Source: Apium graveolens
Taxonomy: Eukaryota > Streptophyta > Magnoliopsida > Apiales > Apiaceae
Length of the DNA stretch: 64,000 bases
Assembly (NCBI RefSeq): GCF_009905375.1
Contig: NC_133647.1
Location: 169,120,275 to 169,184,274, forward strand
Direction: 5' to 3'
In this document: in pieces, positions 36,195-48,643 of the stretch
How positions within the stretch are numbered: position 1 is the first letter of the stretch
Layout: each line of letters starts with the position of its first letter
The notes under the pieces: model-generated
Told to the model about the DNA's origin: nothing
Seen by the model: the letters and a program-made list of their open reading frames with translations, nothing else
The model's database searches: none
Made by a program: the position numbers and the translations under genes

Positions 36195-39100
36195 ATGATT
36201 TTCCGATTCATAGTTCTCTTTTCTCTGTTTTTAACAACATCAGATATATCTGTATATGCATTCCCAGGCAATGAAACTGATCAACACGCGTTGCTTTCTT
36301 TTAAGGATTCAGTAAAAGCTGACCCATTTGGTGCACTAGACTCATGGGACACTTCCATCCACTTCTGTCACTGGAATGGCGTTATATGCAGTACCAGACG
36401 GCAGAGGGTGACATCACTCAACCTCAGCTCGCAAAGCTTGGTGGGAACATTGTCACCTCACATCGGAAATCTCTCATTTCTCAGAAAAATTTACATCCAT
36501 GAGAACGAGTTTCATGGCTCAATCCCAAATGAAATTGGTCGACTCTTTCGCCTACGACATCTTTCTCTGACGAGCAATTATTTTCAAGGTGAATTTCCTA
36601 CCAATTTAAGTCAATGTGTAGATATCAGAAACATCCTTGTAATGCGTAACAATCTAGAAGGAAAACTACCTACTGAGTTTGCTTATTGGCCTAAGCTTTA
36701 TAGCTTTAATCTTGCCAACAACAACTTTACTGGATCAATTCCATCTTCAATAGGGAACATATCATCTCTTCATTTTCTTCGTCTAAGCAATAACAATCTA
36801 GAAGGACTTATTCCTCTGCAAGTTGCTCATCATACAAACTTAGAGTATCTGGACATGACAGAAAACAGTTTGTCGGGTATGTTTCCCCTACCACTTTACA
36901 ACTTGTCATCCCTCTCTTATTTGCTTCTAACCCGTAACAAGCTAGAGGGATCACTTCCAGCAAATCTGGGCTATACTCTTCCTAAGCTGCAACGGTTTTA
37001 CATTGGAATGAACAGATTTTCTGGCCGTCTTCCACCATCAATAGCTAATGCATCCCAACTCGCTGGTCTGGACATCCTAGTAAACAGTATCACCGGGCCT
37101 ATACCAAAAAATTTGGGTAGCCTTTCTAAGCTTGATTGTTTAAATTTGGGCTTTAATCCACTTGGAGACAGTATGCCGCCAAATGACTTGAGTTTCTTTA
37201 ATTCTCTGGTCAATTGTACTCTTCTAGACACTTTGACATTTGCAAATAGTGGTTTAAAAGGGGAGTTCCCAAAGATCATTGTGAATCTCTCCAGCACAAT
37301 GGACCGCCTGTCTCTGTACGGAAACCACATATATGGAAGCATACCTCCTGAAATTGGAAAACTTGTGAACCTCACAACACTTTCATTGGGCAACAACTTA
37401 TTAACGGGGACCATCCCAGAATCAGTTGGAGAGCTGGCCAAAATAGGAAGCCTAACATTCAGCAAAAACAACATTTCAGGAGTAATCCCAACATCCATTA
37501 GCAACATGACTCGATTAGTTGAACTCTATTTACAAGATAATATGCTCCAAGGAGTCGTACCTACTGAATTGTTTAAGGTCTCATCTTTACAGAGATTGTC
37601 CCTTGCTAACAACAGGCTTGGAAGTGTAATACCTGAGGAAATTGTGTTGTCTTCCAAATACATTTATCTTAATCTGTCCCGAAATCAATTCAATGGGTCA
37701 CTTCCATCCAACATTGGCAATTTGAACCAATTGGTTCAACTAGATGTTTCGTACAACAAACTAACAGGAGATATACCCAATACTCTGGATGGATGTGTGA
37801 TGTTGGAGGAGCTACATATGGAAGGAAATCTTTTGCAAGGTAATATTACATCTTCTTTGAGATTGCTCAAAAGTCTTCGAGTTCTAGATCTCTCAAGTAA
37901 TAACATATCTGGGAATATTCCAAGATTTTTTGAAAAGTTACATTTAATTGAATTCCTTAATCTTTCTCACAACAAACTTGGAGGTGAAGTTCCTGGAGAA
38001 GGTTTGTTCTCAAACGTTAGTGCTTTTTCAGTCGTCGGAAATTTGGAGCTCTGTGGAGGTATACAAGCATTGCATTTGCATGCTTGTCCTGTAAAAGTCT
38101 CGAGGAATAAGAAAAAAGAATTTTCCCTGAGATTATTACTAATCCTAGTTCTTGTACCCCTTGGTATCTTGTTTGCATGTCTTGCCTTTATTTGTTATCG
38201 ACGTCGAAACTCCAAAAATTTGAATGACCCTGACCCAGTATTGCACGACAGCCAATATCTCAAACTCTCATACCAAGATCTTCTTCTAGCTACAAATAAG
38301 TTTTCCCCAAACAATTTGCTAGGTGAAGGAAGATATGGTTCAGTTTACAGAGGAGTTCTTGAATCAGTGGACCAGTTAGTTGCTGTGAAGGTACTAAACG
38401 TTGAAGTACGTGGAGCTGACAAGAGTTTTTTGGCAGAATGTGAAACGTTGAGGAATATTCGTCATCGAAATCTTATAAAGATCATAACTACATGCTCTAG
38501 CAGTGACTTAAAGGGCAATGAGTTCAAGGCATTGGTTTTGGAGTTCATGACAAATGGGAGTTTGGACAACTGGTTGCATCCAAGTCCTCACCTTCAGGGA
38601 AAAAAAAGAAACTTAACTCTGCTGCAAAGAATAAATATTTCTATTGATATTGCAATGGGAGTCGATTACCTACATCACCACACCCATGCAGGTATCGTTC
38701 ATTGCGATTTAAAGCCAAGTAATATACTTCTGGATGAGAATTTTGTTGCTCGTATTGGTGATTTTGGTTTAGCGAGGTTCTGCTTCGCTGCTACGACAGG
38801 TGACATCAATCAAGCAAATTCAAGTTCAACTGGTGTTCGTGGAACAGTTGGATATGTTCCTCCAGGTGACTTATCATGGCAACTTTTTCATCGATGTTTA
38901 GTAGTGCTATATAATATTGAGTTACATGACAACTATATTTTACTTAAAGATCTTGCATAACAGAAATTTTTTTACTTGGAGAACTGTTTTGCCACCTTTT
39001 TTTAACTATTTAGTTGTGCAGAGTATGGATTGTGTGGGGAGATATCTAGAGAGGGGGATGTGTATAGCTACGGAATTCTTCTACTAGAAATGTTCTCAGG

Positions 39101-39431
39101 AAAGAAGCCTACCGAAAGCAGCATATCAATTGACGGCGGTAGTAATCTTCACGACTATGTGAGGGCGGCACTCCCAGAAAGAGTGATGGACATTGTTGAC
39201 CCACGGATTGTACTTGATCAAGAAGAAGATGGCTTGGCCGGAAATCAATCATACAGCAGGGCTACCTTGGAGTTATGCCTGACATCAATATTTGAAGTGG
39301 GGATATTTTGTTCCGAAGAGACACCGAAAAAACGCATTGACATCAGTTTTGCTATCAAGCAGTTACAAGCAGCAAGAGACAAACTTCTGCAGTGCAAACA
39401 GCTGAGTGAGAGTGGCGATCTCCTACAATGA
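36195..39431 (+). CDS. LRR receptor-like kinase, subfamily XII (EFR/Xa21-like), non-RD
   Basis: Two exons (36195-38865 and 39022-39431) join at GT-AG borders into 1026 aa, the usual length of this subfamily. The ATG at 36195 precedes a hydrophobic signal peptide (MIFRFIVLFSLFLTTSDISV). An LRR N-terminal cap (DQHALLSFKDSVKADPFGAL; CHWNGVIC) is followed by roughly twenty leucine-rich repeats to about residue 620. The membrane segment is near residues 645-668 (LLLILVLVPLGILFACLAFI). The kinase has GEGRYGSVYRG, VAVKVL, IVHCDLKPSNILL, GDFGLARF and GTVGYVPPE. Cys replaces Arg before the catalytic Asp, so it is a non-RD kinase, the class that includes pattern-recognition receptors. The single intron lies within the PPE motif, a position common in this subfamily. 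The ligand cannot be told from sequence. Confidence 0.93.
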
Positions 39432-42180
39432 CAAGGAAGAATTCGAACCTATAAATTTCAAATATTTCTATTTTTTATTTACATGTATATTGGATCTGTA
39501 TGTTACTTGAGATAAAACATTGCCATATTAGCATCAGGTTCTACGGTTTTAGTATAGTTTCATTTGGATCTGTATTGCTAATTTGGACCTATGTACTTAG
39601 TATAAATGCTCGATACTTTGCAGTCATTAAAATGATCTGTGAGCTTAACGATGTTCTCTGACTTGGATATGGTGTGCACCCAATTCAACCTTAATAATTC
39701 CCAACCTGATTTATTTTGTACATTGATTAAGCTGTTAGTGCCTAGTATGTTTTTCTGTGTTCTCTCGTTGATCTGGTGGTGAATAGATAACAAAGATCAG
39801 CACCACAAATTGTAAACAAATTCAGATCTTAAAAGCATATATGACAGCTCAAACTGCTCATTGTATTGCAAATGGAAAATTGTAAACAAATTCAGATCTT
39901 AAAAGCATATATGACAGCTCAAACTGCTCATTGTATTGCAAATGGAAAATTGTGTAATGGTTTTGATGACGGTTCTGCAGTTTATTGAAGCCAACCATGG
40001 ATCCTGGTTTCGCCTGAAGTTCTTACTTGAGCTCATGTCTCTCTTTTATAACTATCCCTGCCTGTATCCCCATGAAGTATTAAAACTTTTGCTACCTTCT
40101 AGCAATTGCAGATAAGCATGTACAATGTACACGGACGTGGACAGTTATACTTGCATTATCTGAAGTTACTTTACCTTCAGCCTTGTGATGACTTTGCCAT
40201 ATGGCTATAAATTAGGTATTCTGTCCATAGTTTAGCAGTTTGGATCAATTTCAACCTGTTCAGCCATCTGGTTTAAACTATGTTGGTTTACAGAAGTAGT
40301 TTCAATTTTAAATATGAGGTAACATAAATATGGTTTGATATGTCATGGATTTAATAAATTGCCAGATCTTCTGGGGTTTCATGTTTAAATGCAGTCCTGG
40401 TGTTTAAATCGATTTGAGCTGTAAGCAACTTATCAATAGATTGAGACTTATCTTTATAATGACTCGACAGAAGAGTACTCTTCTAAGAAAAACACAAGCA
40501 GGCCTATTACAATTTCTTTCCTGTTCCAGTAAGCATTCTTATTTGTATGCACATTCGTTAAAAGGTCACAAGTTTCTGTTGAAGGCAATGCGCTAGATGA
40601 AGTTATTATTAATGTCGTTAAAGGCAAGCGAGACTGTGAGAGGCTGCCTCCATTTAATGACACCGGTGACTTTATATAACTGGTAATGCCTTTAATCATC
40701 TACACGCAGCCAGAATAAATGGTGTAAATTTATTAACACGTTTACCTTTGAAATAAAACATGACCTCACTGAGGCATTTGTTTAGGGAAAATTTTTAGGT
40801 ATCTGAGAATATAACCTTCCAGTTATTGCACATATATCTGCTGCCATATAGTAGTGTCTTTTCATCTCTTATTAACACTCTGTTTTATTTCTTTGCAGAT
40901 TAATTGTTGTATTTCGCATGGGGATGAAAATGCTGATTATCCTTCTTTCACTATAATGTTATATGTTACTAAATCAGGTTCTACTACTACTTGATTCTCC
41001 ATGTCATCCACAAATTTCGAAGCTTTTCAACAGAACCAGCAATACATAAGCCATGATGATATTGAAGTGTCGCAAGTTAGACAACAAGCTGTGTGAGGTC
41101 AATACTGAAGCTTGAATGTTTAATTTTTCCCATGTTGAAGGGCACAAAAGGGCATTATGATCCCATGCGGGTCTAGGACTAGTAAATGTCAGCATTTCCC
41201 ATACCAAAACATGTTAATCCCATTCCCTGAGCACTCTAAGCAGCTCACAAAGTGAAGGTGCAGAATCAAAATCTTAAAATTGTGCAGATTTATTTGATTG
41301 CTACTTTTACTCTTGAAATTTGGGCAACTGTATTAGGTGTGATGTTCCGAAGAGAACACGTAGAACCTAAACAACAACAAATATATTGAACACATTCTAA
41401 TTTTTCACTTCTATTGCTTACCAACATAGTATAACCGTTATTCTATTTGTTGAATTCTCTTGATAATTATTTAGAGTGCTGAACAATTTTTAAACTAAAA
41501 TTCTCTTATTCCATCTATGATTTTAAAACTTTGTAAGTTATGTACTCTTACAAGCATGTATGATTGCATTTGTATGGATTACATCTGTTTTTTGCTCTCC
41601 AGGAAGTTACATTTCTTTTGGTTACCCACTTGCAATTGCAGGAATAATTGATGATTTTGCTTTGTAACTGTTGATAATTCCAGTATCTGCACAACATATA
41701 TAGGAAGTTGCTTGTAAGTTTCCTGGAGATTAGATATTTTAGTTTGTTGGAGCATCTAGATAATCTTGACTTAATTATTTCAAACTTTTTTATTAGAACA
41801 TACAAAAGTAATATTTTAAAGAGGTTGATAGGTTTGTTGTTGATGTCATCTTCATTACAACAATATAAAATGACCAGATCTGTTTAACCAAGTTATGCAT
41901 ACATGGTTTCAAGCGGTTTGTCCAGGTAAGAATGCGATTGATTGTTGCAATACATAAATCATTAAATAAAGAGAAAAAATGACAAGATTTCTTGCCGCCT
42001 CAGCCTACTAAGATAGAACTGAATTTATACTTATCTGATAACTCATTTTAAATTTTATGCAAACAAAGTGCATTTTAATTGTTCAGAGTAATAACGATAG
42101 ACTCAAGGTCATGGATGAGAGGTTAAATGAGGTTGCTAGGATAAGAAATATTGAGTTATTATATGATTTAATTTAATTCG
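39432..42180. other. Intergenic region between LRR kinase and ankyrin relic
   Basis: No supported gene. It contains the 70-bp tandem duplication listed separately. A stretch at about 41270-41700 has diverged copies at 51400-51710 and 50340-50620, with shared words such as GGGCAACT, TTGTAAGTTAT and TTGATGATTTTGCTTTG. These look like flanks of a duplicated ankyrin locus. Confidence 0.5.
39808..39953 (+). repeat. Tandem duplication, period 70 bp
   Basis: The unit with TGTAAACAAATTCAGATC and GACAGCTCAAACTGCTCATT is present twice without visible difference. Identity this high suggests a recent duplication or an assembly artefact. Confidence 0.92.
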
Positions 42181-42184
42181 GCAG

Positions 42185-43606
42185 GATCCATATAAGCTAG
42201 AGCGTGTGGACGAATCACCATTCATTGCATGTAGCTGCAAGGGCAGGAAACATTCATTTTGCAATTAAAATGATGAGGCCTAAACCATCTTTCCGATGCA
42301 AGCTAAATCTAAATGGATTTACCCCCATCCACATCATCGCTTTGCAGAGTTATAATGTTAATCTTGTGATTCGTATGATAAACGTTGACAAAGAATTAGT
42401 CTGAGTGCAAGGGAAAGAATGCAATACTCTGTTGCAAATTGTGGCTGAGGAAGGAAAAGTTGAGCTTATGGTTGAATTCTTGTTGGCTTGTCCGGAATCA
42501 ATCCTGGATGTTAATGTTAGACTAGAGAATGCACTGCATGTTGCTGTTAAGAATAACAGAATTGACACTGTTAAGGTTATGTTGGAATGGTTAAAATTGC
42601 TAGACGCTGTATTTGTGTCAGGGTGGACTGATGAAGAAGGCAATACTATTCTGCATATCGCAGCCTCTAGAAACTATGTTCAAGTAAGTTAATGATCTTT
42701 TAGTAACTTTGTATAATCAGAAAACCTAGTTTATGTTTTTTAAAACTGTTCTGTCTTATGTAGAGTCATACAAACATGTTTAGTTTGTGCTTGTGTATGT
42801 GTTTATCATGTGCATATCTGGTAATGCAGGGCTAAAATTTATGAGTGGGAAGCAAAGGACCTCTCTACAGATACTAATGATTTACACTCTGCTAGTAGAT
42901 GGTGAAAATGTTGATTCCCAAGATAGACCTATACGCGAGGAATTCAAGTGGCTTAAAGGCCATAGACGTCATGGATGCTCAGACCCGTAACATGGTACAG
43001 AATGACAGGAAACTGAAAATACTGCATTGGTGGACTCGGACAAAGTCATATGACAATGAAAGAGTTTTTTTTTTGTGATACAAACAACAATAAATCACTG
43101 GTGAAGTCAATGAAAAAAGGATTTCCATGGTACAACAGATGGATATTGTCAAACCAGCGCCAAATGTCCTTGGTAGATAAAAATGGCATCCTAGTGGTTG
43201 CTGTGCTTATAGAAGTATATGCATATCAAGCTGTGATCACGCTTCCCACAATTTATGATGACCAATTTATAACTGCGAGCTCACGTTATTATTTTTCATC
43301 TTCCAATTAATCAACACTGCAACTTTTATTGCGGCTATGTCCTTGATTTATATACTACTGCCTCGTGGTGTTTCTTATTCGGTGCAACTGGTTATTCCCA
43401 TCATTGTGTGCTACTTTATTGGGATTTATCTCCCTACCATGGAAGGGGAGCTCCTTTTATGCACGATCACATTGTTTGTTTGGCAATCATTTAGGTACGG
43501 CAGACTGGATAGAACCAGTTACAGGAGAGTCAGACACTCATTACTGAAACACTGTGCAAGCTATAGCAAGGAATTAGAGATAAAAGGGTATCCATATCAA
43601 CAGTAG
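42185..43606 (+). pseudogene. Broken ankyrin-repeat protein with PGG membrane domain (ACD6/BDA1-like)
   Basis: Ankyrin repeats read HSLHVAARAGNIHFAIKMM, GFTPIHIIALQSYNVNLVIR, NTLLQIVAEEGKVELMVEFL, NALHVAVKNNRIDTVKVM and NTILHIAASRNYVQV. A TGA at 42402-42404 stands where related proteins have Arg, consistent with CGA to TGA. After an intron near 42690 the rest is in pieces and shifts frame. A membrane block, DKNGILVVAVLIEVYAYQAV (about 43180), and a second hydrophobic part, SLIYILLPRGVSYSVQL (about 43340), match the PGG domain found after ankyrin repeats in plant membrane proteins tied to defence. This copy cannot give the full protein. A truncated product of the first repeats is possible. Confidence 0.75.
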
Positions 43607-44744
43607 TCATAGATGATTAAGAAATGTTTATGTACTATTGTACAATATGTATAAGCTTCCTTCATGTTAATATTAATGCAGTTTACATGTTAATAGTAAT
43701 GCAATTATGCAAGTGTGCTTAACACAAACTGGCACGACTTGTAGCTTGAAAACTGAATATAGAAAACCGCTTATGGCTAGTTGACATGCTTATCAAGCAT
43801 AATCACCAAAAACTTGTATAAATCTCTAGTGAGTATAGTGCGGAGAGGTGGCAATTTTGGGTTTTGGATCATGCTCTTGTCCGTAAATAATAAAAAAAAA
43901 AACTAGTAATGTTCAGTTTAGCCGAAGTCATGTTGGTGTTGGATTTGTCTCTTTAATCTACACGGAAACACCCTTTGACTCGAAGACAATAAGATTAAAG
44001 TATCATTCTCTGAGTAAGCAATTTGAAAATGGGTGATGGAGGAGTTTAGCATGTTGGTGATGGAAGAATAGACCATGATTGTTACTAGAAATGCATGGTG
44101 AGGTTACAGAAAATGCTAACCATTCTCAGGTCACTAGAGAATTATATCAACCTTGGCAAGAAACACAAGGTGGAGGGAGTATTCAACCATCCTTTTAAAC
44201 CACCAAGAAGCAAGAATTCTACTACTACACCAAAGGTATTCGCCAAAAACGGAAGAGTTGTAGCTAGTGCTGGAATAGATAAGGCCGGGAATAAGAGAAT
44301 GGTCAAGTCGGGAAATATTTTACTTCATTTATCAGGTTATGTAGGCAACATGCTCGTGTATGTGGCACTGATTTAATTTTTAGCCAATAAAAATTTGATA
44401 CTAATATTTTCTAATTTTTTTGGAAACTAATTTGATATCCCTAATATTTTTTTTTTTTTTTATTGGATTGTAAGTTGTAACCCAACATCAAAATTTATTA
44501 TGGTTTCCTATCCTCAAGTCCTAGTCCTTCTAATTGCCCTACAAATATTATTATAATGATTATATATTTGAAAAAACTCATCTCAGTTAGGATTGTTATT
44601 ACTTTAACGTATAACGTATAGTCACATTTTATATTTGAAAAAAACTCATCTTAATTATTATTGTTTTAGTCACAATTTTTCCATCTAAAATTACAAGATA
44701 GGCACCTTTTTACCAAATTAGAAATGTTTAAAATGATTATGGCT
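43607..44744. other. Intergenic, with an unassigned 93-codon frame
   Basis: An open frame at 44095-44376 reads MVRLQKMLTILRSLENYINL and is Lys-rich. I do not recognise it and see no splice or family support. At about 43735-43890 the sequence resembles 51790-51960, with ACCAAAAACTTGTATAAATC in both. Confidence 0.35.
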
Positions 44745-45070
44745 TTGTTTCTCATTTTTGTTAAAAATTGTTGTACTATTAAAAAAAAGTGCTGCTGAAA
44801 AAAATGTTGTTTTAAAAATCAGATGACTGTTTGGTAATTTTTTTGTATATGTTTTTATGCCAAATATTAAAAATAATGAAGCTGTTGGTAAGATTTGATG
44901 ATTAAATCAGCATTTGTTTTCCGTAAAAACTTTTTCTAACGTGGGACTTCTTTTCTCTAGGGCAGCTTTTGGGCTAAAAAGAGCAGTTTTTAAATTTTAT
45001 CAAACAATTTTTTAACATTTTTTAGCAAAAAATTTTGTTGTATATAACAACAATACCAAACAAACAGTAA
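44745..45070. mobile_element. Probable MITE with partial terminal inverted repeats
   Basis: The left side (GGCTTTGTTTCTCATTTTTG, TTGTTGTAC, GTGCTGCTG) pairs loosely with the right side read backwards (TTTGGTATTGTTGTTATATA, AAAAACTGCTC). It is AT-rich and non-coding. Ends and target duplication are not resolved. Confidence 0.4.
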
Positions 45071-45464
45071 CACCATTTTGCCAAATTATAAATGTGACAA
45101 CTTTTCAAAATTTGGAGCAAAATTTAGTCAACACACTCGTAATTATATATAACACTATAATTTCAATCAATTATGTGTAACACTCAGTAATAATTAATGT
45201 TGACATTAACTTTTCTAATCCTAACATTGAATTTGAGTGTTTCTAAAAAATATAAAATCCACGTGAATACGTATACTTGCAATAAATTAAATTGTTACGT
45301 CATACCAAGAATATTTTAAAACCAATTTGAGGTACCTATATTATAGCTCTTAATTTTTTTTCATATCATTTAGCAAAATCGTATTCATTTGAAAATTTCA
45401 TTCAAACGGACTAAAAAAACCATTTCAAAAATTGTATTTATTTGAAAATTTCATTCTCAACTAG

Positions 45465-45945
45465 TGTTGTAAAAAACGCAAATCGGACCTAAACGGTGAG
45501 TTCACCTTCTAGCGTTTAAGCACTAAAACGGACGCTTAAGCGGTTTTAAAATCGGGTCATTAATCGGATTATAAATATATGTATATTTATTAAAAATACT
45601 GAATATTTTTTTGAATAAAGAGATAACATCCACATATTATAATAAACCAATAAAATGATCTTTCACAAAGTCATAATTAACTAAAAAAATACAAGTAACA
45701 TTTTAAAATATCAAATTACACCTCTTTAAAAAATAATATTTTTCTTTTTCTAATTATTTTTAATCCCCATTTAATTTGGTCAAAAACCGCTTAAAAGGTC
45801 AAAATTCGCTTAAAACCGCTTAAACCCGCTTAAACTTTACTAAACACTTAACTATCCGATTTGCACTAATCCAGACGTTTTTACCTCCGATTCCGCTTAA
45901 GACCCCGCTTAAGCGTCCGTTTGATGCGCTTTTCACTCGACATGT
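45465..45945. repeat. Foldback repeat rich in CGCTTAA words
   Basis: AACGGACGCTTAAGCGG on the left (about 45530) pairs with AAACGGACGCTTAAGCGGGG read on the opposite strand near 45900. Between them are repeated CCGCTTAAA words. This inverted structure suggests a non-autonomous DNA element, possibly hAT-like, but no clear target duplication is seen. Confidence 0.55.
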
Positions 45946-46020
45946 AATAAATTCAAAGTAACTAAAAACAATGCATTTTTTCTTAAATCTTAATAATAGA
46001 AGCCAGAAAGTACTCGCATT

Positions 46021-46690
46021 TAGGGCGGATATTTCAAATACGGATCTGTCTACATCCGTATCCGGATCCGAATTCGAAAATTCATATCGTGATCCGTATC
46101 CGAATCCGAAAATATTTAAAGAATAATATCTGAATCCGGATCCGACGGATACTATCCGGATACGGATAATATCCGGATCCGAATTCGATTTTTAATCTGA
46201 ATTTTTTTATTTTTATATTAAAAATTAAAAAAAAAATTAAAAAAAAAAGTAAAAATAAAATTTCATTTTTAAAATGAAAATAAGAGTTAAAGTGATTTAA
46301 TCCTATTTTAATTTATTCAAAAATTAATTTTTATTTATCTTTTCAATATATTTGTTATCTTTAAATTGTTGAACTCAAATAATTTTTTATATATGTCAAT
46401 ACAATTTTTACAATTATATAAAATTTGTATAAATATAATATTTAATTATATATATATGTGTGTATTTATACACACATACACATACTATAAATTTAATATA
46501 ATAAATTTTAAATTACATAAATATTTAAATATAATATATTTATTCGGATTCGGATATTATCGGATACGAATATGCCTATATCCGTATCCGCAGTCATCGG
46601 ATTCGAATACGGATAATATCAGTTTTGTTTCGGATATGGATAATATCCGCTTTATTTCGAATATGAATGCGGATTTTTCGGACGAATATC
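46021..46690. repeat. Inverted ATCCG-rich repeat upstream of the F-box gene
   Basis: Both flanks hold arrays of ATCCGTATCCG-type words in opposite directions around an AT-rich centre (about 46030-46200 and 46540-46690). The words resemble the subterminal parts of the hAT element at 12649-13328. The left edge TAGGGCGG is preceded by CTCGCATT, and the right side is followed by ATCGCATT, a possible imperfect 8-bp duplication. It ends about 150 bp before the F-box start codon. Confidence 0.5.
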
Positions 46691-46826
46691 GGATTTTTCG
46701 AATTTTTTTGAGAAATCGCATTCTCGTATTCACAGTTCACACTTCGCACTTCACACTTCACACTTCACACTCACTCTCGCTCTCTCCACTCTCTATCTCT
46801 CTCACATTTTGTTCCCGAAGCCCTTA

Positions 46827-46835
46827 AAACCCTAA
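46827..46835 (+). promoter_or_regulatory. Telo-box just upstream of the F-box start
   Basis: AAACCCTAA lies 10 bp before the ATG, after a pyrimidine-rich CTCTC tract at about 46770-46803. Both are common in plant core promoters and 5' UTRs. Confidence 0.4.
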
Positions 46836-46844
46836 TCAAACAAA

Positions 46845-48107
46845 ATGTCAATAACTGTATCGCGGGACAAAATGATCAGCACGACGTCGTTGGACGATCT
46901 TCCTCAAGAAACAACAGCTGAAATTCTCTCCAGACTACCCGTAAAAGACCTAATTAGATCAACATCAGTCAACAAAACATGGTACTCTCTTATTAACAAC
47001 CCCTCTTTCATTTCTTCTCAAATTACTCGTTCTATTTCTAATTGTCGTGATAATACTGTGCTTATTATCCCTCCTTTTATCTCCCAACAAAACTACTGCT
47101 CCTTAATTTCTGCTGATACTTCTTCGGTTATCGAAAAATTCGACATTCCCTTCGTTACCAAGAGTCGTAGTTTGAAATTAATTGTCGAGGTACATGGACT
47201 GCTTTTATTGACTGATTTACATATTGATTATGCTACTAGAGAGTTGTATCTTTGGAATCCCTATGTTAAGAAGCATAGGGTTCTTGTTTCCAGTTGTTTT
47301 ACGAAGCTTTTGGATAACCGGAATAAGAGTTATTATATTGTCGGAATGGGTTTTGATAAGATAAGTAATGATTATAAAGTTGTTAGGATTGTGTATATTG
47401 GGGATGATAAGGGGAAGCAGTTTGGTGAGGTGGCTCCCAAGGTCGAGGTTTATAGTTTTAGGAAGAGCACTTGGAGGAAGATAAAAGATCCTCGAGTTCC
47501 GAGACTTGCTAATGAAGAGGGGGCTTTTGTTAATGGTAAATACTACTGGGTAGAAATGAAGCAACCCGGAACTCCGGAATTTAATAATATGAAGAGTAGA
47601 GAACTGAAGATAATCTCCTTTGATTTTAATACCGAGTTGTTTGGGGAATTTAAAGTGCCATCTGCTGTTCCCCGTCTTCTTGGAGTAATTGCCCCGTTTA
47701 AGCTGATGGAGTATCAGGGTTCACTTGTTCTTTGTACTATAGACCCAGATCGCTGCATTGCGGACCCTCCCAAATATCCTTATCGTGCATGGATGATGAG
47801 TCAAGAAAATGGTGTAGTCTCTTGGACACAATGTTTTTATGTTGAACTTAAAGAATATGGGCCTCCTTTGAATATTACAAAAACTGGCACACTTGTAACA
47901 GAGGCGTATCGGTCGGAGTTTGGTGATGTTACAAGCATATGCTCTTGTAACTACAGGAGCAAGGTTATTAAGGATCATGGATTTGGTAAGCATGGGGGTC
48001 CAGAGGTTTCACGACATCTTCTTGCTCCTTCTACTGCTGACACTTCCTTTCCGGAGAGTTTGATCATGTACGAGGGAGGAAAATCGCTGTTGAAGTATGG
48101 AAAGTGA
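46845..48107 (+). CDS. F-box protein with F-box-associated domain (CPR1-like family)
   Basis: A single 420-codon open frame. The F-box is at residues 15-55 (LDDLPQETTAEILSRLPVKD, then NKTWYSLINNPSFI), the part that binds SKP1 in an SCF ubiquitin ligase. The rest matches the F-box-associated interaction domain: LYLWNPYVKKHRVL, GMGFDKISNDYKVVRIVY, VEVYSFRKSTWRKI and GKYYWVEM. Family members pick proteins for degradation. CPR1-like ones limit immune receptor levels, but the substrate here is unknown. The frame ends with LLKYGK. Family-like sequence (AFKSLVDGGNKKQ) at about 48190 suggests that an ancestral gene had a further exon. Confidence 0.88.
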   Translation: MSITVSRDKMISTTSLDDLPQETTAEILSRLPVKDLIRSTSVNKTWYSLINNPSFISSQITRSISNCRDNTVLIIPPFISQQNYCSLISADTSSVIEKFDIPFVTKSRSLKLIVEVHGLLLLTDLHIDYATRELYLWNPYVKKHRVLVSSCFTKLLDNRNKSYYIVGMGFDKISNDYKVVRIVYIGDDKGKQFGEVAPKVEVYSFRKSTWRKIKDPRVPRLANEEGAFVNGKYYWVEMKQPGTPEFNNMKSRELKIISFDFNTELFGEFKVPSAVPRLLGVIAPFKLMEYQGSLVLCTIDPDRCIADPPKYPYRAWMMSQENGVVSWTQCFYVELKEYGPPLNITKTGTLVTEAYRSEFGDVTSICSCNYRSKVIKDHGFGKHGGPEVSRHLLAPSTADTSFPESLIMYEGGKSLLKYGK

Positions 48108-48643
48108 GCAATTGTGCGTTATGCTGGTAAGTGATATAAATCTACATCTACTTAACATAATCATTGCTCCATATCGATAATCTTTACTATAGCGCATTTA
48201 AAAGCCTGGTTGATGGTGGTAATAAAAAACAAATATCATGTCTAAGCTATGAGAAATCTATATTTTTTTATTATGTGTCATTCTTTGCTCTCGTTTCTGC
48301 CAACATATCTTATGATGTGAAATTACTCCCTCGCTCTAAACATGTTTAACCGTTGAATTGATATCACTTGTATTGAATTGTGGTTTAGTAGTTTGTGAAA
48401 ATTAAGACAGCTGTCTATTTGTTTGACTGATAATTTCTGGAAATCTATCATAGGGTCAGGGGAAACTCTTAATTCCATTTTTCAATTGATGCCTTTATTA
48501 CTATTAGTTTGTAGTAGATACAATACAATTCCTTTACTCATCCTGGTCAATGGTATCCTTGGCAGGTTAACTTGCTAATGTTGCTTTATATTTCATGATC
48601 TGTCATGTGTGTTTCTTTATGATGTCACACTTAGTAGTTAGTA
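48108..48643 (+). other. Downstream flank of the F-box gene, with a lost-exon-like segment
   Basis: The segment at about 48185-48230 is open as AFKSLVDGGNKKQ. The region to about 48600 resembles 26345-26720 and, more weakly, 16220-16345. It ends with the shared CAGGTTAACTTGC words. It may be the 3' exon and UTR of a duplicated F-box family. Confidence 0.4.

Noticed and set aside
36998..37507. A 169-codon frame on the minus strand
   Set aside because: It is antisense to the leucine-rich repeats of the LRR kinase, whose repetitive codons create open antisense frames.
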